A stretch of 64,000 nucleotides of DNA from Delftia sp. PS-11 (GTDB lineage Bacteria > Pseudomonadota > Gammaproteobacteria > Burkholderiales > Burkholderiaceae_C), in contig NZ_JACSYA010000018.1 of NCBI RefSeq assembly GCF_029870285.1, positions 1 through 64,000 on the forward strand. The letters are read 5' to 3'. The stretch's first letter is position 1; every line of letters starts with the position of its first letter. Positions 42,959-53,237 of the stretch are shown one piece after another. The notes below the pieces were generated by a model. The model did not search any database, was not told the origin of the DNA, and saw only the letters and a list, made by a program, of their open reading frames with translations. A program made the translations under genes and the position numbers.

Positions 42959-44587
42959 ATGGAAAAAATCGAACTCAGGGTCGTGGAGCACGATGGAGTG
43001 GCCATCAGCCACCACTGGCACGCCATCTTCGGCATGGCTGGCGGCACGATAGGACGAAGCGGCCAGAACAAACTCATCATCTCCGACGCAGATGCGTCGG
43101 TGGCGCGTGTGCATGCCATGGTACGGCTGGATGCGGACGGCGCCTTCGTCGCGAACTTGAGCGAGCGCGACCCCATCTGGGTATCGGATCAGGAGGTGTG
43201 TTCGGGCCAGGAAATCGCGCTGCCCATGGCAGCACGCCTGCGCATTGGCAAGTACACACTGTGCGCGGTGGCGCCGGGCACACCGTTTGCGGCACCCGTC
43301 CCCATGAATGCTATGGCTGCGCCTGTGCAAGCCCAGCCTGCCCAGGCGCAAGCCATCCCGCAGGCCATCGAATTTGGTGCTGCACTGGCCTCAGAGCCCG
43401 CGCAACCACAGGCCCCGCTTCTGCAGGATCTGCTTGCCATGCAGCCCTCGCAGACAGTGCACCGCCCCCTGATCCCCAAAGACTTCGACCCATTCGCAGC
43501 TCCCCCTAAGCGTACTGAACAGGCACAGGATCCATGGAATGCAGGCCTGCCGGTCCCCGGAGACGGCGACCTGATTGCCCAGCGCCACGATGGCATGGTG
43601 CAGGAACTGCCTCTTTCTGGACCGGGTGCGCAGTCTCTGCATGACGCTTCCCACACAGGCCTGCCGGCATGCTTTGAGCCCTCGCAGACGCTGGACCCGC
43701 TGGCGCTTTTCGGCGCCCCCGGACAGATATCCAGCCAGGAGTCATTCATCCAGGCTGGCGCGCGCAGCTCGGAACTGGGCCAGGCGTTCAATCTGCCGCG
43801 CATTCAGCCTGCAGCAGCCCCTTTGGCCCCCTCCAGCGCGCCCGCCGTGCCAGATGCTGCGGCTGTGACACTGCCGGCCCAGCACGCCCACAGCAACAGC
43901 GCACACACCAGCACGTGCGCCAGCAGCCCCTCTCCAGCCATGGCGAGCACAACAGGAGCTTCGGCTGCGACTGCTGCGCCAGGCACCGATCTCGACAGCC
44001 TGGCCCGCGCTTTCATCGAGGGCGCTGGCCTGGACCCCGCCAAAACGCATCTGCAAATCACGCCCGAGTTCATGCGCACCTTCGGCGAGGTACTGCAAAT
44101 CGCGGTGCAAGGCACCATCGACTTGCTGGCGGCACGCACCGAGATCAAGCGCGAGTTCCGTGCCGGGGTCACCATCATCGCGTCGGGTGCCAACAACCCA
44201 TTCAAGTTCCTGCCCAACGCCGAGGGCGTGCTCATGCAGATGGTCCACCAGACCTTCCCCGGTTTCATGAAGCCCCTGCCAGCCATGCAGGAAGCCTATG
44301 CCGACCTGCATGTGCACCAGCTGGCACTGATGGCTGGCATTCGTGCCGCATACGCCGAAGCACTGGCGCGCTTTGACCCCAGCGAGCTGGAGCGCCGCAC
44401 TGAAAGCCACCCGGGCCTGCTGGACAAGATCCTCACCAACAGCCGCAAGGCCGCACTGTGGGATGACTACAAGCACAACTTCGACGCGCTGCGCCGCCAT
44501 GCCGAAGACGACCTCGCAGCGTTTTCTGGCCGAACCTTCGTCGATGCCTATGAGCAGGCCGAACAGGCGACGAGGAGGCCATCTTGA
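42959..44587 (+). CDS. tagH: T6SS FHA-domain protein TagH (Fha)
   Basis: The 542-residue protein has an N-terminal FHA domain (about residues 1-100) with the phosphothreonine-binding GGTIGRSGQNKLIISD...RVHA pattern. A long Ala/Pro/Gln-rich linker leads to a C-terminal TagH domain (about 345-542) with GTIDLLAARTEIKREFR, NPFKFLPNAEGVL and RRHAEDDLAAFSGRTFVDAYEQA. Fha proteins are substrates of the T6SS kinase and trigger assembly once phosphorylated. Confidence 0.9.
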   Translation: MEKIELRVVEHDGVAISHHWHAIFGMAGGTIGRSGQNKLIISDADASVARVHAMVRLDADGAFVANLSERDPIWVSDQEVCSGQEIALPMAARLRIGKYTLCAVAPGTPFAAPVPMNAMAAPVQAQPAQAQAIPQAIEFGAALASEPAQPQAPLLQDLLAMQPSQTVHRPLIPKDFDPFAAPPKRTEQAQDPWNAGLPVPGDGDLIAQRHDGMVQELPLSGPGAQSLHDASHTGLPACFEPSQTLDPLALFGAPGQISSQESFIQAGARSSELGQAFNLPRIQPAAAPLAPSSAPAVPDAAAVTLPAQHAHSNSAHTSTCASSPSPAMASTTGASAATAAPGTDLDSLARAFIEGAGLDPAKTHLQITPEFMRTFGEVLQIAVQGTIDLLAARTEIKREFRAGVTIIASGANNPFKFLPNAEGVLMQMVHQTFPGFMKPLPAMQEAYADLHVHQLALMAGIRAAYAEALARFDPSELERRTESHPGLLDKILTNSRKAALWDDYKHNFDALRRHAEDDLAAFSGRTFVDAYEQAEQATRRPS

Positions 44588-45372
44588 TCGTGCATTTCGA
44601 TGGTCCAGGCCAACGCTACGGCATACAGGTGGCAAGCGCCTCCTTTCGCGGCAGCCGCTCCAGCAACGAAGACGCCATGGGCATCCTGAGTCAGGGCTCG
44701 CAAGGCCTGTGCTGCACCCTGGCCGATGGCGCAGGAGGCCATGGCCACGGGGAACTGGCTGCACAGCTGACGGTGCAGGCCGTCCTGGAGGGCTTTAGAG
44801 ACAACCCCCTGTTTGCGCCTGCCAGTCTGGCCTCGCTCATTTCCCAGGCAGAGCACAAGGTCTGCGGCCAGCAAACGGCCTCGGTATCGCGCATGCACAT
44901 GAGCGCCACCGTGGTCGTGCTGTGCCTTGACGTACAGCAGGGCCGCGCGCTGTGGGCTCACTGGGGTGACTCCCGCCTGTACCTGTTCCGCAAGGGACGC
45001 GTGCATGTGTGCACACAAGACCACAGCATCGTGCAGCAGTTGCTGCACGCAGGCCTGTACGAGGAGGCGGACCCGCGCAGGCTGCCCAACCGCAACGTGC
45101 TGGCCGGCGCCATTGGCGCCGAAGGCCAGGTACCACCCACCGTGCGCGCTGATGCACTCGTGCTGGAACCTGGCGACGTATTCCTGCTGTGCTCGGATGG
45201 CTTGTGGGAGGACCTGCACGAGACGCAGATGGAGTCCCTGCTCGCCCGCAGCCGTCACCCAGACGAATGGATACAGCGCATGGTCGAGCATGTTGCATCG
45301 CTGGGCAACCCCCACCAGGACAACCTCAGCGCCCTGACGGCATGGGTGCAGGCGCGCGAAACCAATGAATGA
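44584..45372 (+). CDS. pppA: PP2C-type phosphatase (PppA/TagG) of the T6SS
   Basis: The 262-residue PP2C phosphatase has the metal-binding motifs SNEDAMG (Asp30), DGAGGHGHGE (Asp48), HWGDSRLYLFRKG, SDGLWEDL and DNLSAL. It reverses the kinase's phosphorylation of the FHA protein. The start is a TTG at 44584 overlapping the tagH stop, with AGGAGG 5 nt upstream; a GTG two codons later is possible. In other T6SS loci PppA can be fused to TagF, but here they are separate. Confidence 0.88.
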   Translation: MIVHFDGPGQRYGIQVASASFRGSRSSNEDAMGILSQGSQGLCCTLADGAGGHGHGELAAQLTVQAVLEGFRDNPLFAPASLASLISQAEHKVCGQQTASVSRMHMSATVVVLCLDVQQGRALWAHWGDSRLYLFRKGRVHVCTQDHSIVQQLLHAGLYEEADPRRLPNRNVLAGAIGAEGQVPPTVRADALVLEPGDVFLLCSDGLWEDLHETQMESLLARSRHPDEWIQRMVEHVASLGNPHQDNLSALTAWVQARETNE

Positions 45373-45961
45373 GATGAAAACAGGACACGCCATGTGGATA
45401 CAGCAAGAACGCCGCCAGGCACTGCGCACCCTGGGAGCTGCAGGCATGGTCACAGCAATGGCTGGCTGCGGCACCATCCCCTCATTGGGCCGTGCACCGG
45501 AGCCGGCCCCCACGGCAGTACCTTCTGCGCTGTTTGAGGTGATTGCCAATGCCGATGTGAACCCCGACCGCGAGGGCATTCCCAAACCCGTGCTGCTGCG
45601 CATCTATGAACTGCGCGCTGCGGCAGCATTCGAACGCGCCGGCTTCTTTGATCTGCTGGACAAGGACGATGGCCAATTGGGCAGTGATTTCGTGCGCCGC
45701 GAAGAATTCCTGCTGGCGCCTGGCCAGCGCCAGACCATCGAAAACAAAGGCAACCCTGACGTGCGGACCTTCGGCCTGTTCGCGGCCTACCGCGACCTGG
45801 AGCGCAGCACCTGGCGCGCCTGGGTTGACGCACCCAATTCGATCGAACTGCGCCGCCGCTGGTGGGGCCTGGGCGCCACCGAACGGCTGCAGCCCATTCG
45901 CTATGTGGTCCACCTGACGCGCGACGCAGTCACGGTCCGCCTGCAACCTGCTGCAAAGTGA
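45365..45961 (+). CDS. tssJ: T6SS outer-membrane lipoprotein TssJ
   Basis: The 198-residue TssJ has an RR-containing leader and lipobox (TAMAGC, Cys35) and a transthyretin-like beta-sandwich with PVLLRIYELRAAAAFERAGFFDL and LFAAYRDLERSTWRA. It anchors the TssL-TssM complex to the outer membrane. It overlaps the phosphatase gene by 8 bases. In-frame ATGs at 45374 and 45392 could also start it. Confidence 0.92.
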   Translation: MNEMKTGHAMWIQQERRQALRTLGAAGMVTAMAGCGTIPSLGRAPEPAPTAVPSALFEVIANADVNPDREGIPKPVLLRIYELRAAAAFERAGFFDLLDKDDGQLGSDFVRREEFLLAPGQRQTIENKGNPDVRTFGLFAAYRDLERSTWRAWVDAPNSIELRRRWWGLGATERLQPIRYVVHLTRDAVTVRLQPAAK

Positions 45962-45966
45962 TTTCC

Positions 45967-47301
45967 ATGGTCTGGCAACGCAAAGTCATCTGGGCCGAAG
46001 GCATGTTCCTGCGGCCCCAGCATTTCCAGCAGCAGGAACGGTTCCTGTTTCAGCAGTTGCAGTCGCGCAGTCTGCCCGGTCAGCCCTTTTTCTGGGGGTT
46101 TTCCGAGCTGGTGCTGGACACCAGCCTGCTGCGCCTGGGAAAACTGGGCCTGCGCTCGGCCCATGGCGTGATGCCCGATGGCACGACCTTCCAACTGCCG
46201 GGCGACGACGAGGCCCCTGCGCCCCTGGACATCGGCAAGGACTTCAAGGATGTGGTCATCCATCTGGCCCTGCCGCTGCGCCGCCTTGCAGGCAGCGAAG
46301 TGACGTTCGACGAAAGCGGCCAAAGCCCTGCCCGCTACCTGAGCGATGTCAGGGAGGTGGCTGACAGCAACGACATCGGGGCCCAGCCTGCCGAAGTGCA
46401 GCTCGGCCGCCTGCGTCTGAGTCTGCGCCCGGCCCACGAGATCACCGAAGGCTGGGCCAGCCTGCCCGTGGCACATGTACTTGAGCGTCAGCCCGATGGT
46501 GCCGTAGTCCTGGATCCGGGCTTCATCCCCACCGTTGTCAACAACGGCCCCAGTTCCGAGCTGTACGCATTCACCAAGGAAATTCACGGCCTGCTGCGTC
46601 AGCGTGGCGAAGTACTGGCACAGCGCATGATCCAGCCTGAGCGCGGAGGCATCGGCGAGGTCGGTGACTTCCTGTTGCTGCAGCTCATCAATCACTGGAG
46701 CGGTGCAGCACAGCACTGGACGCGCACCAGCGCCATACATCCCGAGCGCCTGTTCGAGGAGCTGTCACGGCTGGCAGCCGAACTGGCGACTTTCGATCAC
46801 GAGCGTCGGCGTCCGCAGGAACTGCCAGCCTATGACCATGACGATTTGCGGCGCAGCTTTGTCCCGCTGATGCTGGAGTTGCGGCGCAGCCTGTCATCGG
46901 TGCTGGAGCAAAGTGCCATCCAGATTACGCTGCACGAGCGCCAATATGGCGTGCGCGTGGCGCTCATCCCGTCTACCGAACTGCTGACCACCTGCGACTT
47001 CGTGCTCGCAGCGCATGCACAGACCACGCCCGATTTCCTGCGCACCCATTTCCCGACCCAGACCAAGCTGGGCCCGGTCGAGCGCATCCGCGATCTGGTG
47101 AACCTGCACCTGCCTGGCGTCACGCTGCGGCCCCTGCCCATCGCGCCACGCGAGATTCCCTACCACGCGGGCTACAACTACTTCGAGGTGGATACCACGC
47201 ATGACCTGTGGAACCAGCTGCAAAGCTCGGGTGGCCTGGCCATGCATGTCTCCGGCGATTTTCCCGAGCTGCAACTGGAATTCTGGGCCATCCGCCGCTA
47301 G
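45967..47301 (+). CDS. tssK: T6SS baseplate protein TssK
   Basis: The 444-residue TssK begins with the family hallmark VIWAEGMFLRPQHFQQQERF and has full length. It contains PVAHVLER and the C-terminal LEFWAIRR. TssK trimers link the baseplate (TssEFG) to the TssLM membrane complex. The start at 45967 lies 5 nt after the tssJ stop; longer frames upstream read through tssJ. Confidence 0.95.
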   Translation: MVWQRKVIWAEGMFLRPQHFQQQERFLFQQLQSRSLPGQPFFWGFSELVLDTSLLRLGKLGLRSAHGVMPDGTTFQLPGDDEAPAPLDIGKDFKDVVIHLALPLRRLAGSEVTFDESGQSPARYLSDVREVADSNDIGAQPAEVQLGRLRLSLRPAHEITEGWASLPVAHVLERQPDGAVVLDPGFIPTVVNNGPSSELYAFTKEIHGLLRQRGEVLAQRMIQPERGGIGEVGDFLLLQLINHWSGAAQHWTRTSAIHPERLFEELSRLAAELATFDHERRRPQELPAYDHDDLRRSFVPLMLELRRSLSSVLEQSAIQITLHERQYGVRVALIPSTELLTTCDFVLAAHAQTTPDFLRTHFPTQTKLGPVERIRDLVNLHLPGVTLRPLPIAPREIPYHAGYNYFEVDTTHDLWNQLQSSGGLAMHVSGDFPELQLEFWAIRR

Positions 47302-47481
47302 TGCCCTGGCCCGCAAGCAGCACCACACCATGAAATGGATGCATCCCTCCAGGCAAGGCGCAAGCCACAGCGACAGCTGTGGCCATGGCGGCGCTTGCGG
47401 CCCTGCACTGCAAGTGCAGGCGCGATTGCATGTGCCGCAACGTACGTGCCGGTGTGCCAATGGCACGGCGCATTCTTCGAC

Positions 47482-48831
47482 ATGAACAGTTCCACACTCA
47501 ATACCCCTTCGCCATGGCCTGAAGCCCCTCAGGGCGCGGCCCCCGGCACCCCCCCAGGCATCGCCATCGGCACAACCGACAGCAAGGAGCCCTCCAGCCA
47601 GGGCCCCCTGCGCTCACTGCTGCCCGATGTGGTCAGCGGCGGCAACCCCCTGGTGGCTGCCGCCAATCAGTTGCTGAACCTGATCCCGCAGATCCGCGCC
47701 ATGGTCACCAACCAGGACCCGCGCGCACTGCAACAGATGCTGCTGGAGCACATCCGCGATTTCGAACAGCGCGCAGGTGCCTCGGGCGTACCCATGGAAA
47801 CCATCATCGGTGCACGCTACTGCATTTGCACCGTGCTGGACGAGACCGCTGCTCAGACGCCCTGGGGCAGCGAAGGCGTCTGGCCCAGACACAGCCTTCT
47901 GGTCGCCCTGCATAACGAAACGTGGGGCGGAGAAAAATTCTTCCAGCTGCTGGCACGCCTGGTGCAGACACCCGGACAGCACATTGACCTGATCGAGCTG
48001 CTGTACTTTTGCATCATGCTCGGGTTCGAAGGCCGCTACCGCGTCATCGACAACGGCGCCAGCCAGCTGGAGACACTCAAGGCACGGCTGCTGCAACTCA
48101 TCGAGTCCACGCGCGGCGACCGCAGCAGCCTGCTGTCTGCCCACTGGCGCGGAGTACAGCGCATCGCGGCAGCGCCCTGGACCATGGTGCCGCTGTGGGT
48201 GGCGGCCGCATGCACCTTGCTGCTGGCCTTTGCGATTTATCTGTGGTTCAGCTACCGCTTGTCCACCAGCTCGGACGACCTGTTCGCGGCCATCAACGAA
48301 ATCCGATTCCCGCGCACCGCTGCAGCAGCAAGCGCTGCGATTGCCAAGCCGCGCCTGCGCCAATTCCTGGAGCCGGAGATCCGCGAGGGCCTGGTCAGCG
48401 TCCGCGACGAAGCCGACCGCAGCACCGTGGTGCTGCGCGGCGACGGCCTGTTCGACCCGGCATCCACCGTGGTCAAGCCCCGCTACGCGCAGGTCATCCA
48501 CCGCGTTGCCGCCGCCCTCGACGAAGTGCCAGGCCGCGTGGTGATCAACGGCTACACCGACAACCAGCCGATCCGTACCGCGCGTTTTCCATCGAACTGG
48601 AATCTCTCGCAAGAGCGAGCCCAATCCGTGGCACAGATGCTGGCGGACTCTCTGCGCGACCGCCAGCGCCTGCATGCCGAGGGACGCGCCGACAGCGATC
48701 CTATTGCATCCAACAACACCGCCGAAGGCCGTGCATTGAACCGCCGTGTGGAAATCGTGCTGCTGGTTGCGCCACAACTGCGCGACCAGTCATTGCAGAC
48801 CCCTTCCACGGTCACCGAACCCAGGAATTGA
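47482..48831 (+). CDS. tssL: T6SS membrane protein TssL with OmpA-like domain
   Basis: The 449-residue protein has a cytoplasmic DotU domain (about residues 40-225: RYCICTVLDETAAQTPWG, IELLYFCIMLGFEGRYRV), one membrane helix (about 233-258) and a C-terminal OmpA-like peptidoglycan-binding domain (NGYTDNQPIRTARFPSNWNL). It forms the inner-membrane core with TssM, and the OmpA domain anchors it to the wall. The start at 47482 is preferred; 180 bp of non-coding sequence separates it from tssK. Confidence 0.94.
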   Translation: MNSSTLNTPSPWPEAPQGAAPGTPPGIAIGTTDSKEPSSQGPLRSLLPDVVSGGNPLVAAANQLLNLIPQIRAMVTNQDPRALQQMLLEHIRDFEQRAGASGVPMETIIGARYCICTVLDETAAQTPWGSEGVWPRHSLLVALHNETWGGEKFFQLLARLVQTPGQHIDLIELLYFCIMLGFEGRYRVIDNGASQLETLKARLLQLIESTRGDRSSLLSAHWRGVQRIAAAPWTMVPLWVAAACTLLLAFAIYLWFSYRLSTSSDDLFAAINEIRFPRTAAAASAAIAKPRLRQFLEPEIREGLVSVRDEADRSTVVLRGDGLFDPASTVVKPRYAQVIHRVAAALDEVPGRVVINGYTDNQPIRTARFPSNWNLSQERAQSVAQMLADSLRDRQRLHAEGRADSDPIASNNTAEGRALNRRVEIVLLVAPQLRDQSLQTPSTVTEPRN

Positions 48832-48834
48832 GCC

Positions 48835-51800
48835 ATGTTTCGCAGTATCTTTTCATGGCTTTTCAACCGCTACACACTGCAGCTGCTGGGCCTGGTAGCA
48901 CTGAGCCTGCTCATCTGGTTCGTCGGGCCGCTCATCTTCATCCAGCCTTACCAGCCGCTGGGCAGCCCCGCAGTGCGTGGCTGGCTCATCACCGGCCTGT
49001 TCACGCTCTGGGTGCTGCGTCTGGCGCTGCACTGGTGGCGCGCGCGCAGCATGAACGAACACCTGCTGGCGGGCCTGGCGCGCATGACTGCGCCGCGCAG
49101 CAGCGATGGCGCGCCAGCGCCAGGCTCCGGGGAAATCGCCGAACTGCAAGCCCGCTTCAAGGAAGCCCTGGACACATTGAGCAAGACGCGCTTCGGTCAA
49201 ACCGAAGGCGGCCTGTTCGGTCGCTGGAGCAAACGCTACGTCTACCAACTGCCCTGGTACCTGATCATCGGCTCGCCAGGCTCGGGCAAAACCACGGCCT
49301 TGGTCAACTCGGGGCTGAACTTCCCGCTGGCCGCCCAGTTCGGCAAAAAATCCATCCGTGGCATCGGAGGCACACGCAACTGCGACTGGTGGTTCACGGA
49401 CGAGGCCGTGCTGCTGGACACTGCAGGCCGCTACACCACGCAGGAAAGCGATGCCGAGCAGGACAAGGCTGCCTGGCACGGCTTCATGCAACTGCTCAAG
49501 CGCTTTCGCGGGCGCCAGCCCATCAACGGCGTCATCGTCACGCTCAGCGTGCAGGAGCTGCTCAGCAGCGACGATGGTGAGCGCGCCGAACTGGCCCAGC
49601 TGATCGGCCTGCGCCTGGGTGAGCTGTGCGAAGAGCTGACCATCCGCTTTCCGGTCTATGTACTGGTCACCAAGAGTGACCTGCTGGCGGGCTTCAACGA
49701 ATTCTTCGGCGCCATGAGCCGTGAGGAACGCGCACAGGTCTGGGGCTTTACCTACCCCTATGACGAAAAGGCGCAGCGCTCACCCGCAAGCGACCCGCAA
49801 GCCGCCCAGGCACTGTTCATCGAGGAATTCGACGCCCTGGCGGCACAGATGCACCGCCTGCTGCCGCAGCGTCTGATGGCCGAACCCGACCTCGCGCGGC
49901 GCAGCCTCATCTATGCCCTGCCACAGCAATTCTCGGGCCTCAAGGACGTTGTGCGCGACACGCTGGAGGCGGCATTCGCCGCATCGCGCTTCAAGGAAAA
50001 ACCGCTGCTGCGGGGCGTGTACTTCACCAGCGGAACGCAGGAAGGCATGCCCTTCGACCGCGTGATGTCGGCACTGTCGCGGCGCTTCGCGCTGCGCGAG
50101 CAGCCGCCCGCAGTGGCCGCGCCGGCCCAGGGCCGCAGCTACTTCCTGGAGACGCTGTTCAAGGACGTGATGTTCAAAGAGTCCGGCCTGACCGGGCGCA
50201 ATGCCAAACGAGAGCGCCAACTGCGCATGCTGCAGGCCGCAGGCCTGTGCGCCCTGGGCCTGGGACTGGCGGGCGCGGCACTGGCATGGACACTGAGCTA
50301 CGAAAACAACCAGCGCTATCTGGCCGAGGTGCGCGACAACACCGATACGCTGCGCCTGGCCGTGCAAGAGTCCAAGTCCGCCGACCCGGACAGCGTAGTC
50401 GCGCTGGTGCCCATGCTCAACCATGCAGCGCACCTGGCACGCAGTGGCCGCTACGAGGACTCGCCGCCCCTGGGCTGGCGCTGGGGCCTGCTGCAGGTGC
50501 CCAAAGTACAGACCGCCGCGCATGCCACCTACCTGCGCCTGCTGGAAGACGCATGGCTGCCACGCCTGAGCAGCCATCTGGCACGCTCGCTGCGCCAGAC
50601 GGGCGCCAGCAGCCCTGAAGCCAGCTATGAGGCCCTCAAGGCCTATCTCATGCTCTATGAGCCTGACCATTTCGATGCCACCTTCATCAAGGCCTGGCTG
50701 CGCAGCGACTGGGAGGCCAACCTTGCGCCGCACCTGGTGCAGGCCGGGCTGGTGGAGCAGCTCGCCGAACACCTGGACCAACTCATCGACGGCCGGGTCG
50801 CCGTCTCCAGCCAGCCCATGGACACCACCCTGGTTGCCGAAGTGCGCCAGCGCCTGGCCCAGATGTCGCCCGCCCAGCGCGCCTACAGCCGGCTCAAGCA
50901 ATTGCTGGCCACTGGCGACAAGCTGCCACCGGACTTCAGCGTAGTACGGGCCAGCGGCCCAGAAGCGCCCCAGGTCTTCAGCCGTGCCAGCGGCCGCCCG
51001 CTGACGCAGGGCATCAGCGGCCTGTTCACCTACGACGGCTACCATGGCGTATTCCTGCACGAACTGCCCAAGGTGACCACCCTGCTGGCAAAAGAAGAAG
51101 CCTGGGTGCTCGGACAGGCTGAAGGCCGGCGCAGCGTGGCCCAGGAAGTGCTCACAGGCCAGCTTGCCAACGAAGTCAAGCGCCTGTACCTCATGGAGTA
51201 CGCCAAACAGTGGGAGAGCTTTCTGGCGGACATCCGGCCCGTGCGCATGGCCTCGCTGGAGCAGGCCGGAGAGCAGGCGCGGCTGTACTCCTCGGCCAAC
51301 TCCAGCCTGGAGCAGTTCATCCGCGCCGTGGCACGAGAAACCACACTGTCTCGCCGCCCCGAGCAGCAAGACGGCGGTGCATCGGGCAGCACCAGCAGTT
51401 GGCTGGGCGAAAAGCTGCAGCGCATCCGTGAGGAACAGCAGCAACTCAGCCGCCTCACAGGCAAGCCCCTGAACGTGGGCGGCATGCTGGCCACAGGCAC
51501 GCTGGAAGCAGACATCGTGGACTTTCGCTTCCGCGAATACCGGCGCCTGGCCACCAGCAACGGCTCAGGCCCGGCCCCCATCACGGCCAGCCTGCAGGTG
51601 ATGGGCGAGGCTGCAGCCGTGATCGCCTCGGCACGCCAGCAAGTCATCCAGGGCGGCAGTGTGCCGCCCTCTCTGGCAGGCACACTGGAGAAAGTGCGCT
51701 CCGAAGCCAAGCGCGTGCCGCCGCCGCTGGGCAGCATGTACGAAGATCTGGCCGCCGTCACCTCGGCACAGGTGGGCCGCAGTGTGCGCAGCACCCTGGG

Positions 51801-52491
51801 CGGCAACCTCAATGCCGCCATCGGCGACTTCTGCCGCCGCGCCATCCTGGGCCGCTACCCGTTCACGCGCAGCGCCACACGCGATGTCACCACCGACGAC
51901 TTCGCGCGGCTGTTCGCAGTGGGCGGCACCATGGACGAATTTTTCCGCTCCCAGCTGCAGCCCATGGTGGACATCTCCACCACGCCCTGGACCTTCAAAC
52001 AAGGCGTGGACGGCACACCCGTTGGCGGCTCCGCCTCGCTGACGGCCTTCCAGCGCGCAGCCATCATCCGCGACGTGTTCTTCCGGGCGGGCGGGCGCGT
52101 GCCCAGCATCCGCCTGGAAATCAAGCCGCTGGACATGGATGCTGCCATCTCGCAAATGGTGCTGGACGTTGACGGCGAAATCGTGCGCTACCAGCATGGC
52201 CCCCAGATTCCCAAATCCGTGACCTGGCCCGGCACACGCGGCACCGGCCAGGCCCGCCTGCAAATCACGGCCACTGGCGCGCAGAACACGGGCCTGGTGA
52301 CAGAAGGCCCCTGGGCGCTGCACCGCCTCTTCGACCGCGCGCAGATCGTGCCAGGCAACTCGCCCGAACGCTTCACCGCCGAGTTCACCATCGACGGCCG
52401 CAAGCTGCGCATGGAAGTGACTGCCAGCAGCGTGCTGAACCCGCTGCGGCTCAAGGCCATGGAGGAATTCGAATGCCCGGACCGGCTGTGA
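48835..52491 (+). CDS. tssM: T6SS membrane ATPase-like protein TssM (IcmF)
   Basis: The 1218-residue TssM has two N-terminal membrane helices within residues 10-65, then an NTPase-like domain with Walker A GSPGSGKTTAL (about 145-155), WWFTDEAVLLDTAGRY and VTKSDLL. A third helix (about 466-485) precedes a large periplasmic IcmF/VasK domain ending FTIDGRKLRMEVTASS. With TssJ and TssL it forms the trans-envelope channel. It starts 3 nt after tssL. Confidence 0.95.
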   Translation: MFRSIFSWLFNRYTLQLLGLVALSLLIWFVGPLIFIQPYQPLGSPAVRGWLITGLFTLWVLRLALHWWRARSMNEHLLAGLARMTAPRSSDGAPAPGSGEIAELQARFKEALDTLSKTRFGQTEGGLFGRWSKRYVYQLPWYLIIGSPGSGKTTALVNSGLNFPLAAQFGKKSIRGIGGTRNCDWWFTDEAVLLDTAGRYTTQESDAEQDKAAWHGFMQLLKRFRGRQPINGVIVTLSVQELLSSDDGERAELAQLIGLRLGELCEELTIRFPVYVLVTKSDLLAGFNEFFGAMSREERAQVWGFTYPYDEKAQRSPASDPQAAQALFIEEFDALAAQMHRLLPQRLMAEPDLARRSLIYALPQQFSGLKDVVRDTLEAAFAASRFKEKPLLRGVYFTSGTQEGMPFDRVMSALSRRFALREQPPAVAAPAQGRSYFLETLFKDVMFKESGLTGRNAKRERQLRMLQAAGLCALGLGLAGAALAWTLSYENNQRYLAEVRDNTDTLRLAVQESKSADPDSVVALVPMLNHAAHLARSGRYEDSPPLGWRWGLLQVPKVQTAAHATYLRLLEDAWLPRLSSHLARSLRQTGASSPEASYEALKAYLMLYEPDHFDATFIKAWLRSDWEANLAPHLVQAGLVEQLAEHLDQLIDGRVAVSSQPMDTTLVAEVRQRLAQMSPAQRAYSRLKQLLATGDKLPPDFSVVRASGPEAPQVFSRASGRPLTQGISGLFTYDGYHGVFLHELPKVTTLLAKEEAWVLGQAEGRRSVAQEVLTGQLANEVKRLYLMEYAKQWESFLADIRPVRMASLEQAGEQARLYSSANSSLEQFIRAVARETTLSRRPEQQDGGASGSTSSWLGEKLQRIREEQQQLSRLTGKPLNVGGMLATGTLEADIVDFRFREYRRLATSNGSGPAPITASLQVMGEAAAVIASARQQVIQGGSVPPSLAGTLEKVRSEAKRVPPPLGSMYEDLAAVTSAQVGRSVRSTLGGNLNAAIGDFCRRAILGRYPFTRSATRDVTTDDFARLFAVGGTMDEFFRSQLQPMVDISTTPWTFKQGVDGTPVGGSASLTAFQRAAIIRDVFFRAGGRVPSIRLEIKPLDMDAAISQMVLDVDGEIVRYQHGPQIPKSVTWPGTRGTGQARLQITATGAQNTGLVTEGPWALHRLFDRAQIVPGNSPERFTAEFTIDGRKLRMEVTASSVLNPLRLKAMEEFECPDRL

Positions 52492-53177
52492 ACACCATGA
52501 CCACTTCAACGCCATGCGCCGCCTGGTGGGGCAAACTGCCCAGCCAGGGAGACTTCGTGGGCCGTCGCCTGCCGCATGCGCTGACCATGCGCTGGGACGA
52601 ATGGCTGCGCAACGGCATGGACCAGCTGCGCAGCGATGCCGGCGACAACTGGTCCACGCGCTTCGTGCAATCGCCGATCTGGTTTTTCCTGTGCCCCGGC
52701 GCCATCCTGGGACAACCCATGGTGGGCGTGATCGGCCCCAGCTCAGACCGTGTCGGCCGCCTGTTCCCTCTGGCCATCATGGCCACCATGGACAGCGCCG
52801 ACGCATTGCCCTCGTGCGATCAGGACCTGGAGCGCTTTCTGGCGGGCGCGCGCGATGCCCTCATCGACGCCAGGCGCCTGCCGCTGTCGGCGCAACAGCT
52901 CGACGAACGCCTGGCCGCGCTGCACTGGCCCCTGCGGCAGGCGCGGCACGCTGCACAACACCAGGAACTCTCCATGCGCAGCGTGCTGGCAGATCTTGAC
53001 ATCCCTGTGCGCCATGCCGCGCACTTGCCTCGCCTGGACTGGCGCGCATGCATGCGCGCAGGCTCCACCACCTCTGTCTGGTGGATATCGCCTACGCCCC
53101 AGCACGCCCATGACGAAGTACTCCAGCGCGACGTACTGCACCGCCGCCTGTTCACAAGGCTGTTCAAGGGAGCCTGA
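52473..53177 (+). CDS. tagF: T6SS-associated protein TagF
   Basis: The 234-residue TagF-domain protein begins WWGKLPSQGDFVGRRLP and contains PIWFFLCPGAILGQPMVGVIGPSSDRVGR. TagF is a post-translational repressor of T6SS activity, thought to bind Fha. The ATG at 52473 has GGAGGA 6 nt upstream and overlaps the tssM end by 19 bases; ATG 52497 is an alternative. Confidence 0.9.
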   Translation: MPGPAVNTMTTSTPCAAWWGKLPSQGDFVGRRLPHALTMRWDEWLRNGMDQLRSDAGDNWSTRFVQSPIWFFLCPGAILGQPMVGVIGPSSDRVGRLFPLAIMATMDSADALPSCDQDLERFLAGARDALIDARRLPLSAQQLDERLAALHWPLRQARHAAQHQELSMRSVLADLDIPVRHAAHLPRLDWRACMRAGSTTSVWWISPTPQHAHDEVLQRDVLHRRLFTRLFKGA

Positions 53178-53237
53178 GCCCAGGCAAGCCATGCAGCCCC
53201 ATCGTCCACAGCACCGCAATACACACCACACAGCACC